Program-made: the position numbers and the translations under genes
Origin: Burkholderia sp. 4M9327F10
GTDB lineage: Bacteria > Pseudomonadota > Gammaproteobacteria > Burkholderiales > Burkholderiaceae
Length of the DNA: 41,761 nt
NCBI RefSeq assembly: GCF_005503145.1
Contig: NZ_SCNV01000067.1
Coordinates: 1 to 41,761, forward strand
Direction of reading: 5' to 3'
Shown: positions 22,575-31,009 of the stretch, in pieces
How positions within the stretch are numbered: the stretch's first letter is position 1
How the letters are laid out: every line of letters begins with the position of its first letter
Notes under the pieces: model-generated
Told to the model about the DNA's origin: nothing
Seen by the model: only the letters and a program-made list of their open reading frames with translations
The model's database searches: none

Positions 22575-23456
22575 ATGGCGCCGAAGGACTTGCTGCTGGC
22601 GCTGGTGGTGGTGATCGCCTGGGGCGTCAACTTCGTGGTGATCAAGGTGGGCCTGCACGGCGTTCCGCCGATGCTGCTCGGGGCGCTGCGCTTCACCCTT
22701 GCCGCGGTGCCCGCGGTGTTTTTTGTCAAACGTCCGCAGATGCCGTGGCGCTGGCTCCTCGCCTACGGCGCGACCATCTCGTTCGGCCAGTTCGCGTTTC
22801 TCTTTTCCGCCATGTATGTCGGCATGCCGGCGGGGCTCGCCTCGCTGGTGCTGCAGGCGCAGGCTTTCTTTACGCTGATCTTCGCTGCACTGTTTCTGCA
22901 CGAGCGGTTCCGCGCGCCTAACGTCATCGGCCTCGCCATCGCGTCCGGCGGTCTCGCCGTAATCGGCATGCAGGGCGGTCATGCCATGACGCTCGCCGGC
23001 TTTGTGCTCACACTATGCGCGGCCGGCTCGTGGGCGCTCGGCAACATTGTCACCAAGAAGGTCGGCAAGGTCGACCTGGTGGGACTGGTGGTGTGGGGAA
23101 GCCTGATTCCGCCTTTGCCGTTCTTTGCGCTCTCCTACGCGTTCGAAGGTCCGCAACGGATCGCCGCTGCGCTGTCGGGTATCGGCGCCGCCTCGGTCTT
23201 CGCGGTCGTGTATCTCGCCTTTATCGCGACGCTGCTGGGCTACAGCCTGTGGAGCCGCCTGCTCTCGCGCTACCCGGCAAGCCAGGTGGCCCCGTTTTCG
23301 CTGCTCGTGCCGATTATCGGCCTCGCGTCCGCCGCGCTTCTTCTGGACGAGCAGTTGACCTCACCGCAGATCGCGGGCGCCGCGCTCGTGATGGCTGGCC
23401 TCGCGGTGAACGTGTTCGGCGGCTGGCTGATGCGGCGCCTCGCGCTGGCGCGCTGA
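22575..23456 (+). CDS. eamA: EamA family metabolite exporter (cysteine/O-acetylserine type)
   Basis: 293-residue inner-membrane protein of the drug/metabolite transporter superfamily with two EamA repeats and about ten membrane segments. Several stretches closely match E. coli EamA as I recall it: WGVNFVVIKVGLHGVPP, GMPAGLASLVLQAQAFFT, and APFSLLVPIIGLASAALLLDE. E. coli EamA exports O-acetylserine and cysteine; the substrate here is inferred from that similarity. AAGGAG lies upstream of the ATG. It starts 80 bp after vapC and is followed by a probable terminator. Confidence 0.88.
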   Translation: MAPKDLLLALVVVIAWGVNFVVIKVGLHGVPPMLLGALRFTLAAVPAVFFVKRPQMPWRWLLAYGATISFGQFAFLFSAMYVGMPAGLASLVLQAQAFFTLIFAALFLHERFRAPNVIGLAIASGGLAVIGMQGGHAMTLAGFVLTLCAAGSWALGNIVTKKVGKVDLVGLVVWGSLIPPLPFFALSYAFEGPQRIAAALSGIGAASVFAVVYLAFIATLLGYSLWSRLLSRYPASQVAPFSLLVPIIGLASAALLLDEQLTSPQIAGAALVMAGLAVNVFGGWLMRRLALAR

Positions 23457-23529
23457 GCTTAGGCGCCGCGTACGGAAGTCTGCGGACGCGAACAGGACCT
23501 GGGGTCACACCGCGCCCCTCAAAGACAAG

Positions 23530-23551
23530 CGGCCGCACGCAGCGGCCGTTT
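23530..23551 (+). terminator. Probable terminator between eamA and amiC
   Basis: Arms CGGCCGC (23530-23536) and GCGGCCG (23542-23548) with loop ACGCA are followed by TTTCT. It lies in the convergent gap. Confidence 0.55.
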
Positions 23552-23573
23552 CTACTCATAGGCGCACTTCGCC

Positions 23574-25148
23574 TCAGGTCATGCGGCTTTTCGCCAGCGG
23601 CGGATTCGCCGCGAAATACCGCTTGATGCCCTTCAGGATCGCCGAGGCCATCTGGTCGCGATAGGCGTCGTCGTTCAGACGCCGCTCTTCGTCCGGATTG
23701 CTGATGAACGCCGTTTCGACGAGGATCGAAGGAATATCCGGCGCCTTCAGCACGGCAAAGCCGGCTTGCTCTACCGAGCCCTTGTGCAGCTTGTTGATGT
23801 CGCCGATCTCGTTGAGCACGAAGTTGCCGTAGCGCATCGAGTCGCGAATCTGCGCGGTGGTCGACATATCGAACAGCGCGCGATTCACCGCGGCGTCATC
23901 CGATTTGATATTGATGCCGCCGATCTGATCCGACGAGTTTTCCTTGTTCGCCATCCAGCGGGCCGCCGCGCTCGACGCCCCGTGTTCCGACAACGCGAAT
24001 ACCGACGAGCCGCGTGCGAGCGGCGTCGTGAACGCATCCGCGTGGATCGACACGAACAGGTCCGCGCCGACGCGCCGCGCTTTTTGCACGCGCACGTTCA
24101 GCGGCACGAAGAAGTCGTCGTCGCGCGTCATCATGGAGCGCATGTTGGGTTGCGCATCGATCTTCGCGCGCAGCCTCTTGGCGATGTCGAGCGCGATGTG
24201 CTTCTCGTAGGTGCCCGCACTGCCGATGGCGCCCGGGTCCTCGCCGCCGTGGCCCGGATCGATGGCCACGGTCAGCAGGCGCACCGTATTGCCCTTGCCC
24301 GATTTCGGCGAGGTGAAGGCGTAGGTGTCGTCGGTGCTGTCGTCGCCGCTGCCATTGTTGGCGAGCGCCGCCGACGGCGCCGCAGGTTTGCCGGGGGTGG
24401 GAGCCGGTGCCGGTGTCGGGATCTGGGCGAGCGCATGCGGCGCGGGAACGGGCACGGGCGCCGGCGCCGTGTGCACCGGCGAGTGCGGCACGTCGGCTGC
24501 GCCGCCGCTGTTTTGCGCGTAACGGTCGAAGAACGCCTCGCTGTTGTCGGCGACCGGCGGGGTGGTGGCCGGGCCGCTCAACGTGCTGGGCGGCGCGCTG
24601 TTTTCGTCGAGGCGCTGCTGCTTGTGCTCGCTTTGCGCGATCAGGTCCATCAGCGGATCGGGGGCGACTGCCGGGTACAGGTCGAACACCAGCCGGTACT
24701 TATACGAGCCGACCGGCGGTAGCGTGAATACCTGCGGCTTCACCGAACCCTTCAGGTCGAACACCATCCGCACCACATGCGGCTGATACTGCCCAACGCG
24801 CACCGCCTGAATCTGCGGATCGTTCGGCGTGATCTTCGAGACCAGATCCTTGAGCGCCTGGTCGAGATCGAGGCCGTTCAGGTCCACCACCAGCCGGTCG
24901 GGGCTTTGCAGCAACTGCTGGGTGTTCTGCAGCGGCTGATCGGATTCGATTGTCACGCGGGTGTAGTCGCGGGCCGGCCAGACCCGTACGCCGAGCACCG
25001 AACTGGCCCAGGCGAGGCGCGGCGCGACGAGGCCAAGCACCAGCGACGAAGCGCCGGCGCGCAGAATCTGCCGGCGCCGCCAGTTGTGCGACGCGGTAGC
25101 CGCAGACTCGATCGAGCGAAATGGCTTGATTAACATCTTTCTAGACAT
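23574..25148 (-). CDS. amiC: N-acetylmuramoyl-L-alanine amidase with AMIN domain
   Basis: 524-residue periplasmic cell-wall amidase that splits daughter cells by cutting stem peptides from glycan. A twin-arginine-type signal (NWRRRQILRAGASSLVLGLV, cleavage near AWA at about residue 48) is followed by an AMIN septal-targeting domain (about 50-155), a Pro/Ala-rich linker (about 195-270), and an Amidase_3 domain. The zinc and catalytic residues lie in DPGHGGEDPGA, TYEKHIALDIAKR, FVSIHADAF and ILVETAFISN. ATG 25148 has AGGA upstream. A second ATG at 25136 is possible. The start overlaps the end of tsaE by 19 bp. Confidence 0.95.
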   Translation of the reverse strand: MSRKMLIKPFRSIESAATASHNWRRRQILRAGASSLVLGLVAPRLAWASSVLGVRVWPARDYTRVTIESDQPLQNTQQLLQSPDRLVVDLNGLDLDQALKDLVSKITPNDPQIQAVRVGQYQPHVVRMVFDLKGSVKPQVFTLPPVGSYKYRLVFDLYPAVAPDPLMDLIAQSEHKQQRLDENSAPPSTLSGPATTPPVADNSEAFFDRYAQNSGGAADVPHSPVHTAPAPVPVPAPHALAQIPTPAPAPTPGKPAAPSAALANNGSGDDSTDDTYAFTSPKSGKGNTVRLLTVAIDPGHGGEDPGAIGSAGTYEKHIALDIAKRLRAKIDAQPNMRSMMTRDDDFFVPLNVRVQKARRVGADLFVSIHADAFTTPLARGSSVFALSEHGASSAAARWMANKENSSDQIGGINIKSDDAAVNRALFDMSTTAQIRDSMRYGNFVLNEIGDINKLHKGSVEQAGFAVLKAPDIPSILVETAFISNPDEERRLNDDAYRDQMASAILKGIKRYFAANPPLAKSRMT

Positions 25149-25690
25149 GCTTTTCCTGATTCGCTATACGCCCGGGCGATCAGCAGCCGGCCGTCGCCGT
25201 CGACTTCGAGCGAGAAAACAAGATCCGGCACGCCTAGCAGGCCGCCCGCGCGTTGCGGCCATTCGACGAGGCAAACCGCGCCGCTGTCGAAATACTCGCG
25301 AAAGCCGGCGTCGGCCCATTCGGCCGGATCGGTGAAACGGTACAGATCGAAGTGATAGAGCTCAAGTTCCCCATCGGGTCTTTCGACCGCGTACGGTTCG
25401 ACGAGCGTATAGGTGGGGCTGCGCACGCGCCCGGTGTGGCCGAGGCCGCGCAGCGTGGCGCGCACGAGGGTGGTTTTGCCGGCGCCGAGGTCGCCGGTCA
25501 GTTGCACCTGCAGACCCTGGAAAGCCGCGTTGCCGTGGGGTGCCCGCTGCGCGGCGAGGCGCACGCTCTCGAGCGCTTGCGCGAAGCGCACACCAAACGC
25601 ATTGGTGGCGGCTTCGTCTGCGAGCGCAAAGTGACGCTCTAGCAGAACGGCGGCAGGCGGTTGGATCGAGAGATCGGAGTTGTCGGGCAT
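25130..25690 (-). CDS. tsaE: tRNA threonylcarbamoyladenosine biosynthesis ATPase TsaE
   Basis: 186-residue P-loop ATPase that works with TsaB and TsaD to install t6A on tRNA. Walker A is GDLGAGKTT, followed by RSPTYTLVEPY, LYHFDLYRF and CLVEWPQRA, all typical. The N-terminus is about 30 residues longer than in E. coli. It overlaps amiC downstream, the common tsaE-amiC pairing. It is divergent from queG with only 17 bp between the start codons, so its promoter must reach into queG. t6A is the substrate of TcdA, also in this window. Confidence 0.95.
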   Translation of the reverse strand: MPDNSDLSIQPPAAVLLERHFALADEAATNAFGVRFAQALESVRLAAQRAPHGNAAFQGLQVQLTGDLGAGKTTLVRATLRGLGHTGRVRSPTYTLVEPYAVERPDGELELYHFDLYRFTDPAEWADAGFREYFDSGAVCLVEWPQRAGGLLGVPDLVFSLEVDGDGRLLIARAYSESGKACLERC

Positions 25691-25695
25691 TCTCG

Positions 25696-25701
25696 TAAAA
25701 T
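25696..25701 (+). promoter_or_regulatory. -10 element immediately upstream of queG
   Basis: TAAAAT is followed after six bases (GGCGTG) by ATG 25708. A normal distance from -10 to transcription start puts +1 at or beside the start codon. No Shine-Dalgarno sequence or good -35 is visible. Confidence 0.45.
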
Positions 25702-25707
25702 GGCGTG

Positions 25708-26988
25708 ATGAACCGAAGTCCGGAGTCCCCCGTTTCCTGCACGCCTGCGTCCCATGACGATGCGCGTGCCATGCGTCACCTGGATGAAGCGACGCTGGCG
25801 GCGCTTGCCCTGCGCATCAAAACGTGGGGCCGCGAACTAGGTTTCGGGGCGGTCGGCATCAGCGACACCGATCTCTCCGCTGCCGAGGCGGGTCTCGCTG
25901 CTTGGCTCGAAGAGGGCTGCCACGGCGAGATGGATTATATGGCCAAACATGGGATGAAACGCGCGCGTCCCGCGGAGCTTGTGGCCCATACGCGACGCGT
26001 CATCAGCGCGCGGATGGCCTATTTGCCCGCTGTTTTGCCGGCTCATTTGCCCCCTCATTTGCCGGACGGCGCAGAGGATGGAAAGCCGGGCGAAAGCGCG
26101 CTGCAGGAAACGCGCAACTGGCGCGCCGATGAACATGCCCGGCTTGGCGACCCGAGCGCCGCCGTGGTCTCGATCTACGCGCGGGGCCGCGATTACCACA
26201 AGGTGATGCGCAACCGCCTGCAGCAGCTTGCCGACAGGATCGAAGCGGAAATCGGCGCATACGGGTACCGCGTGTTCACCGACTCGGCCCCGGTTCTGGA
26301 GGTCGAGCTGGCCCAGAAAGCCGGAATCGGCTGGCGCGGCAAGCACACGCTGTTGCTGCAACGCGACGCCGGCTCGCTGTTCTTTCTCGGCGAAATCTAC
26401 GTGGATGTGCCGCTGCCGACCGATGCCGAAACCGCACCGGCCGAGTCCCCGCAAACGCCGGGCGCGCATTGCGGCAGTTGCACGCGTTGCATCGATGCCT
26501 GTCCGACGGGTGCGATCGTCGCGCCCTACAAGGTCGACGCGCGCCGTTGCATCTCCTACCTGACCATCGAACTGAAAGGCAGTATTCCACTGGAATTGCG
26601 GCCGCTAATCGGCAACCGTGTGTATGGCTGCGACGATTGCCAGCTTGTTTGTCCGTGGAACAAGTTTGCCAAGGCGGCGCCGGTTGCCGATTTCGACGTG
26701 CGGCACGGCCTCGATCGCGCGACGCTGGTCGAACTGTTCGACTGGAGTGCGCAGGAGTTCGATACCCGCATGCAGGGCAGTGCGATTCGCCGCATCGGCT
26801 ACGAGTCCTGGCTGCGCAATCTCGCGGTCGGCATGGGCAACGCGTTGCGTGCCGATCCGGCGAATCTTGCCGCTGATGCGCGCGCCGCGATTGTCGAGGC
26901 CTTGCGACGGCGCGTGGACGATCCGTCGCCGCTGGTGCGCGAGCATGTGGAATGGGCGCTTGAAGCTGCCGCACTTAGCCCGGCTTGA
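25708..26988 (+). CDS. queG: Epoxyqueuosine reductase
   Basis: 426-residue cobalamin-dependent iron-sulfur enzyme that completes queuosine synthesis in tRNA by reducing epoxyqueuosine. Two [4Fe-4S] cysteine clusters are clear: CGSCTRCIDACPTGAI and CDDCQLVCPWNKF. The N-terminal domain has GFGAVGISDTDLS and MAKHGMKRARPAEL. The insertion AVLPAHLPPHLPDGAEDGKPG (about residues 106-126) is probably an added loop. Start options are GTG 25705, ATG 25708 and ATG 25771, none with a ribosome-binding site. It is divergent from tsaE. Confidence 0.95.
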   Translation: MNRSPESPVSCTPASHDDARAMRHLDEATLAALALRIKTWGRELGFGAVGISDTDLSAAEAGLAAWLEEGCHGEMDYMAKHGMKRARPAELVAHTRRVISARMAYLPAVLPAHLPPHLPDGAEDGKPGESALQETRNWRADEHARLGDPSAAVVSIYARGRDYHKVMRNRLQQLADRIEAEIGAYGYRVFTDSAPVLEVELAQKAGIGWRGKHTLLLQRDAGSLFFLGEIYVDVPLPTDAETAPAESPQTPGAHCGSCTRCIDACPTGAIVAPYKVDARRCISYLTIELKGSIPLELRPLIGNRVYGCDDCQLVCPWNKFAKAAPVADFDVRHGLDRATLVELFDWSAQEFDTRMQGSAIRRIGYESWLRNLAVGMGNALRADPANLAADARAAIVEALRRRVDDPSPLVREHVEWALEAAALSPA

Positions 26989-27101
26989 AGCGCGGCGTGA
27001 AGCCCGCTTGAAGGTCAGCAAGCAGGCGGCGTACAGTAGGGGAGTTCCGGCGTGGCAAAGGGTCGCGTCTGGAGGGGTTAAGCAAAACGGACCAGCACAT
27101 C

Positions 27102-27572
27102 ATGTTCAACGCAGTGATCGACGCACCGTTCGGCAAGGTCGGCATTCGTCTCGAAGCCGACGCCGTGCGTGAGATCGTCTATTTGCCGGATTCGGTGGAC
27201 AGCATCGCACCTGAAACAGCGCTTGCCAAAGAGGCCGCGCAGCAGATCGAGCGTTATCTGGAGCGCGCTTCGGCGGGCTTCGACCTGCCCCTGGCTGCGG
27301 TGGGCACCGCGTTTCAGCGGCGCGTGTGGGCGGCAATCAGCGAGATTCCCCCCGGTGTCGTGCTGACGTATGGGCAGCTCGCGAGCCGGGTGGGCAGCGT
27401 GCCGCGGGCGGTCGGGCAGGCGTGCGGCTCGAACTATTTTCCGCTGGTGATTCCGTGTCACCGGGTGGTCGCCTCGGGCGGCCTTGGCGGCTTCGCGCAT
27501 CATGCGGGGGACAACTTCTTTAGCAATGTGAAGCGCTGGCTGCTGGCGCACGAGGGCGTGCCCTACGCATGA
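27102..27572 (+). CDS. ogt: Methylated-DNA-[protein]-cysteine S-methyltransferase
   Basis: 156-residue suicide repair protein that removes methyl groups from O6-methylguanine. The acceptor Cys119 is in LVIPCHRVV. The DNA-binding helix-turn-helix FQRRVWAAISEIPPGVVLTYGQLAS and GSVPRAVGQACGSN precede it. It is a single-domain Ogt-type protein without an Ada regulator domain. It starts 113 bp after queG, with a weak ribosome-binding site; a GGAGGGG lies too far upstream to serve. Its stop overlaps the xerD start (ATGA), so the two are co-translated. Confidence 0.93.
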   Translation: MFNAVIDAPFGKVGIRLEADAVREIVYLPDSVDSIAPETALAKEAAQQIERYLERASAGFDLPLAAVGTAFQRRVWAAISEIPPGVVLTYGQLASRVGSVPRAVGQACGSNYFPLVIPCHRVVASGGLGGFAHHAGDNFFSNVKRWLLAHEGVPYA

Positions 27573-28504
27573 GCGACACCATTCTTGCCGACGCCCCCGC
27601 GGCGTCTCCATTGTTCGTGGCGAGCAACGCCTCAATCGATGCATTCTGCGACGCGCTCTGGCTCGAGCATGGCCTCTCGCGCAATACGCTCGACGCCTAC
27701 CGGCGCGATCTGCGCCTCTTCTGCGAGTGGCTCGCGCAGAGCCGCAACGCTTCACTCGATACGGCGAGCGAAGCGGACCTCACCGCCTATAGCGTGGTGC
27801 GGCAAAAGGACAAGTCGACTTCGTCGAACCGGCGGCTCTCGGTGTTCCGCCGCTACTACGCGTGGGCCGTGCGCGAGCATCGCGCCCAGCTGGACCCGAC
27901 GCTGCGCATTCGCTCGGCCAAACAGCCGGCGCGCTTTCCTGCGACGCTGAGCGAAGCGCAGGTCGAAGCGCTGCTAGGCGCGCCCGATATCGATACATCG
28001 CTTGGCCTGCGCGACCGCACGATGCTGGAGCTGATGTATGCAAGCGGCCTGCGCGTGACCGAACTGGTCACGCTGAAAACGGTGGAAGTGGGCCTCAACG
28101 AAGGCGTGGTGAGGGTGATGGGCAAGGGTTCGAAAGAGCGCCTGATTCCATTTGGAGAGGAGGCGCACGGGTGGATCGAACGCTATCTGCGCGAGGCGCG
28201 GCCGGCGCTGCTCGGCGCCCGCGCGGCCGATGCGCTGTTTGTCACCACCCGCGCCGAGGGCATGACGCGCCAGCAGTTCTGGAACATCATCAAGCGCCAC
28301 GCAGCGGCTGCCGAGGTGCATGCGCCGCTGTCGCCGCATACGCTGCGGCATGCGTTCGCTACCCATCTGCTAAATCACGGCGCGGATCTGCGCGTGGTGC
28401 AACTGCTGCTGGGCCACACCGATATTTCGACCACGCAGATTTATACGCACGTCGCGCGGGAGCGGCTGAAGTCGTTGCACGCGGCACATCATCCGCGCGG
28501 ATGA
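27569..28504 (+). CDS. xerD: Site-specific tyrosine recombinase XerD
   Basis: 311-residue recombinase that with XerC resolves chromosome dimers at dif. The N-terminal core-binding domain includes FCDALWLEHGLSRNTLDAYRRDL. The catalytic domain has the first Arg in ASGLRVTELVTL, then HTLRHAFATHLL, LLGHTDISTTQIYTHV with the nucleophile Tyr, and ends at RLKSLHAAHHPRG, the usual XerD tail. It is a chromosomal housekeeping gene, not an integron or phage integrase, judging by length and the XerD-specific N-terminus. It overlaps ogt by 4 bp. Confidence 0.96.
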   Translation: MSDTILADAPAASPLFVASNASIDAFCDALWLEHGLSRNTLDAYRRDLRLFCEWLAQSRNASLDTASEADLTAYSVVRQKDKSTSSNRRLSVFRRYYAWAVREHRAQLDPTLRIRSAKQPARFPATLSEAQVEALLGAPDIDTSLGLRDRTMLELMYASGLRVTELVTLKTVEVGLNEGVVRVMGKGSKERLIPFGEEAHGWIERYLREARPALLGARAADALFVTTRAEGMTRQQFWNIIKRHAAAAEVHAPLSPHTLRHAFATHLLNHGADLRVVQLLLGHTDISTTQIYTHVARERLKSLHAAHHPRG

Positions 28505-28572
28505 GGGGTGGCCGAGCGTGTTTGAAAACAGCGAGTGCGTCGTGATTTTCTTTTCATGAGTTGTGCCGCCGT

Positions 28573-30135
28573 TTAAACCAGCTCGCGCAGCCGGTGCTTG
28601 AGAATCTTGCCGGTTGACGCGGCCGGCAGCGCGGCGAGCGGGCGCACTTGCGCAGGACGCTTATAGGGGGCGAGGCGTTCGCCGCACCAGGCAATCAGCT
28701 CAGCCGGCGTGACCTTGGCGCCGGCCGTCAATTCGACGAAGGCGATCACTTCCTCGTTGCCTTCCACCGCGCGTCCAATCACCGCCGACTGCACGACTTC
28801 CGGGTGAGCGTTGAGCACATGCTCGACTTCTGCCGGATACACGTTAAAGCCCGAGCGGATGATCAGCTCCTTGCTGCGCCCGACGATATGCAGCGCGCCG
28901 TCGGCGTCCTGGCGTGCGAGATCGCCGGTCTTGAGCCAGCCGTCCGCGGTGATCGCGGCGTGGGTCTGCTCCGGATTGCGGTAGTAGCCGAGCATGACGT
29001 TCGGGCCGCGCACCCACAATTCGCCGACCTCGCCCTGCGCAACATCGACGCCCTCGCTGCTTACGAAGCGCACCTCGATGCCCGGAATCGCGTGGCCTAC
29101 CGAGCAATCGCTGCGCGGCGCGTCGAGCATGGTTTGCGCGACCGTCGGGCTGCTCTCGGTCATGCCGTAGCCGTTGTGCAGCGTCGTGCCATAGACGCTT
29201 TCGACCTGGGCCTTGAGCGCGGCGTCGAGCGGCGAGCCGCCCGAATAGGCGAAGCGCAGATGCGGCGCGGACCACGTATGGGCATGGCTCTGCAGATGTT
29301 CGAGCAGCTTGGCGTGCATCGCGGGCACACCCTGGAAGATCGACACGCGTTCTTGCGCCAGCGCGCGGCGCACCGCTTCCGGCGCGAAACGCGGCGCGAG
29401 CCGCAGCGTGGCGCCCGCGTACAGGCTGCCGAGGCACACCGAGGCGAAACCGTACACGTGCGATATGGGCAGGACTGCGTACACCACATCGTCCGGGCCG
29501 ACACGGCGCAGGCCGCTCGAAATCGCCGCGATAAATAGCAGGTTGCGGTGCGACAGCATCACGCCCTTGGGCGCGCCGGTGGTGCCGGTGGTGTAGATCA
29601 GCGCGGCGCATTGGCGCTCGCCGGCGTGTTCGACCGGCTCCGCGCTGACGGAGGCGTCTGTGGTGTAAGCCCATGCGCCGATATCCGGCGTGAGCGCGGG
29701 CGCGGCCACTGCGCCGTGGCGCTGCGCATGCTGCTGTGCGTCGGGCGAGCTTTCCGCGGCATAGGCCACGAGGCGCGGCTGGGCGTGCGCGCGGATTGCG
29801 TCCAGTTCTGCCGCGGACAGGCGCGCGTTCGACACGAGCGCCCAGGCGTCGAGCTGCGCGGTAGCGAACAGCAGCACAATCTGGGCGATGCTGTTCTCCG
29901 CGACGATCATCACCCGGTCGCCGCTTCGCACACCCCGTTCGCGCAGCTGTTGCGCGGTCGCGTTCACGGCCTCGAGCAGTTGTGCGCTCGTCAGCCGGCG
30001 CGCGTCTTCGATCAGCGCGACATGCTGCGGATCGCGCGCCGCCGCCAGCGCCGGAATCTCGGCAATGCGGCGCGGTAACGCGGCGAGCAAGGCAGGCACG
30101 TGAATGGCGCTGTGCGCGGGCGAATCGTGGGTCAA
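28573..30135 (-). CDS. Acyl-CoA synthetase (AMP-forming), class I adenylate-forming
   Basis: 520-residue ligase that activates a carboxylic acid with ATP and CoA. The P-loop-like motif is ALIYTTGTTGAPKGVMLSH, then NGYGMTESSP, GWLKTGDLARQD, and the C-terminal catalytic Lys in ASTGKILKHRL. It resembles long-chain/aromatic acyl-CoA ligases; the acid is unknown. I place the start at TTG 30135, because AAGGAG lies six bases upstream and the frame has no ATG or GTG near. An in-frame ATG at 30222 would add about 29 basic residues. It is convergent with xerD and divergent from the YbaK gene. Confidence 0.88.
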   Translation of the reverse strand: MTHDSPAHSAIHVPALLAALPRRIAEIPALAAARDPQHVALIEDARRLTSAQLLEAVNATAQQLRERGVRSGDRVMIVAENSIAQIVLLFATAQLDAWALVSNARLSAAELDAIRAHAQPRLVAYAAESSPDAQQHAQRHGAVAAPALTPDIGAWAYTTDASVSAEPVEHAGERQCAALIYTTGTTGAPKGVMLSHRNLLFIAAISSGLRRVGPDDVVYAVLPISHVYGFASVCLGSLYAGATLRLAPRFAPEAVRRALAQERVSIFQGVPAMHAKLLEHLQSHAHTWSAPHLRFAYSGGSPLDAALKAQVESVYGTTLHNGYGMTESSPTVAQTMLDAPRSDCSVGHAIPGIEVRFVSSEGVDVAQGEVGELWVRGPNVMLGYYRNPEQTHAAITADGWLKTGDLARQDADGALHIVGRSKELIIRSGFNVYPAEVEHVLNAHPEVVQSAVIGRAVEGNEEVIAFVELTAGAKVTPAELIAWCGERLAPYKRPAQVRPLAALPAASTGKILKHRLRELV

Positions 30136-30263
30136 CGCTGTCTCCTTGAAACGATAGGGTGCCCGGGGTACGCTGCGCCCGGTGATTCTCGAACGATCGT
30201 GCCACAGCCACGGGGGGCGCACAATTGGCCGTTCGGCAAATAGCCGTTGCGGGAAGTCGCCAT

Positions 30264-30269
30264 TACAAT
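30264..30269 (+). promoter_or_regulatory. -10 element immediately upstream of the YbaK-like gene
   Basis: TACAAT is followed after exactly six bases (GCGCCG) by ATG 30276. There is no Shine-Dalgarno sequence. The predicted +1 coincides with the start codon. Confidence 0.45.
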
Positions 30270-30275
30270 GCGCCG

Positions 30276-30767
30276 ATGAGCAAATCCAGACACGTCTCCG
30301 AAACGCCCGCGACGCAGTTTCTGCGCCGTCATGGCGTCGCCTTCGGGGAGCACCCTTACGATTATGTCGAGCACGGCGGCACCGCGGAATCGGCGCGCCA
30401 GCTCGGCGTGGACGAGCATCAGGTCGTCAAGACGCTGGTCATGGAAGACGAGCACGCCAAGCCGCTGATCGTGCTGATGCACGGCGACCGCACCGTCTCC
30501 ACCAAGAACCTCGCGCGCCAGATTGGCGCCAAGCGCGTCGAACCGTGCAAGCCCGAGGTGGCGAACCGGCATTCGGGCTACCTGATCGGCGGCACCTCGC
30601 CATTCGGCACCCGCAAGGCGATGCCGGTGTATGTGGAGTCCAGTATTCTCGAGATTGAGAAGATCTGGCTGAACGGCGGGCGGCGCGGGTTTCTCGTCAG
30701 CATCGCGCCGGCTGTGCTCACCGAACTGCTGGAAGCCAAGCCGGTGCAATGCGCGAGCGTGGACTGA
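30276..30767 (+). CDS. ybaK: Cys-tRNA(Pro)/Cys-tRNA(Cys) deacylase (YbaK/EbsC family)
   Basis: 163-residue trans-editing enzyme that hydrolyses cysteine mischarged on tRNA-Pro. The conserved Lys52 lies in HQVVKTLVME. Other family parts are STKNLARQIGAKRVEPC, NRHSGYLIGGTSPFGTRKAMPV, and NGGRRGFLVSIAP. I chose ATG 30276 because homology begins there. The in-frame ATG at 30225 lies upstream of the predicted promoter. It stands alone, divergent from the acyl-CoA synthetase. Confidence 0.93.
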   Translation: MSKSRHVSETPATQFLRRHGVAFGEHPYDYVEHGGTAESARQLGVDEHQVVKTLVMEDEHAKPLIVLMHGDRTVSTKNLARQIGAKRVEPCKPEVANRHSGYLIGGTSPFGTRKAMPVYVESSILEIEKIWLNGGRRGFLVSIAPAVLTELLEAKPVQCASVD

Positions 30768-30903
30768 GCGGCTTGCGAGCGCTGGCCGTGGCGGTGGCCG
30801 CTGTGCGGTGGGCTCGCCAGCCAGGTGAGGGCAAACCCGAGGCGGCCGGGTGTTTTGCTGGCAGCACTCTATAAAAGTGAATGGCCGCAGCGGTCCGGTT
30901 CGG

Positions 30904-30909
30904 TAAAAT
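30904..30909 (+). promoter_or_regulatory. Possible -10 element of plsY
   Basis: TAAAAT within CGGTAAAATG would start transcription near 30916, giving a leader of about 95 bases before the plsY ATG at 31010. The in-frame ATG at 30908 overlaps this element and would not be in the transcript. No good -35 is seen. Confidence 0.4.
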
Positions 30910-31009
30910 GTTCGCCGTTCCGTTCGCGCCGCGGGGGCATGTTGGGCCCGTTGCACCTGTTGAGCCTGTCGCACCTGTTGCGCTTCCCGATACCTATAAG
31001 AGTCCCCAG

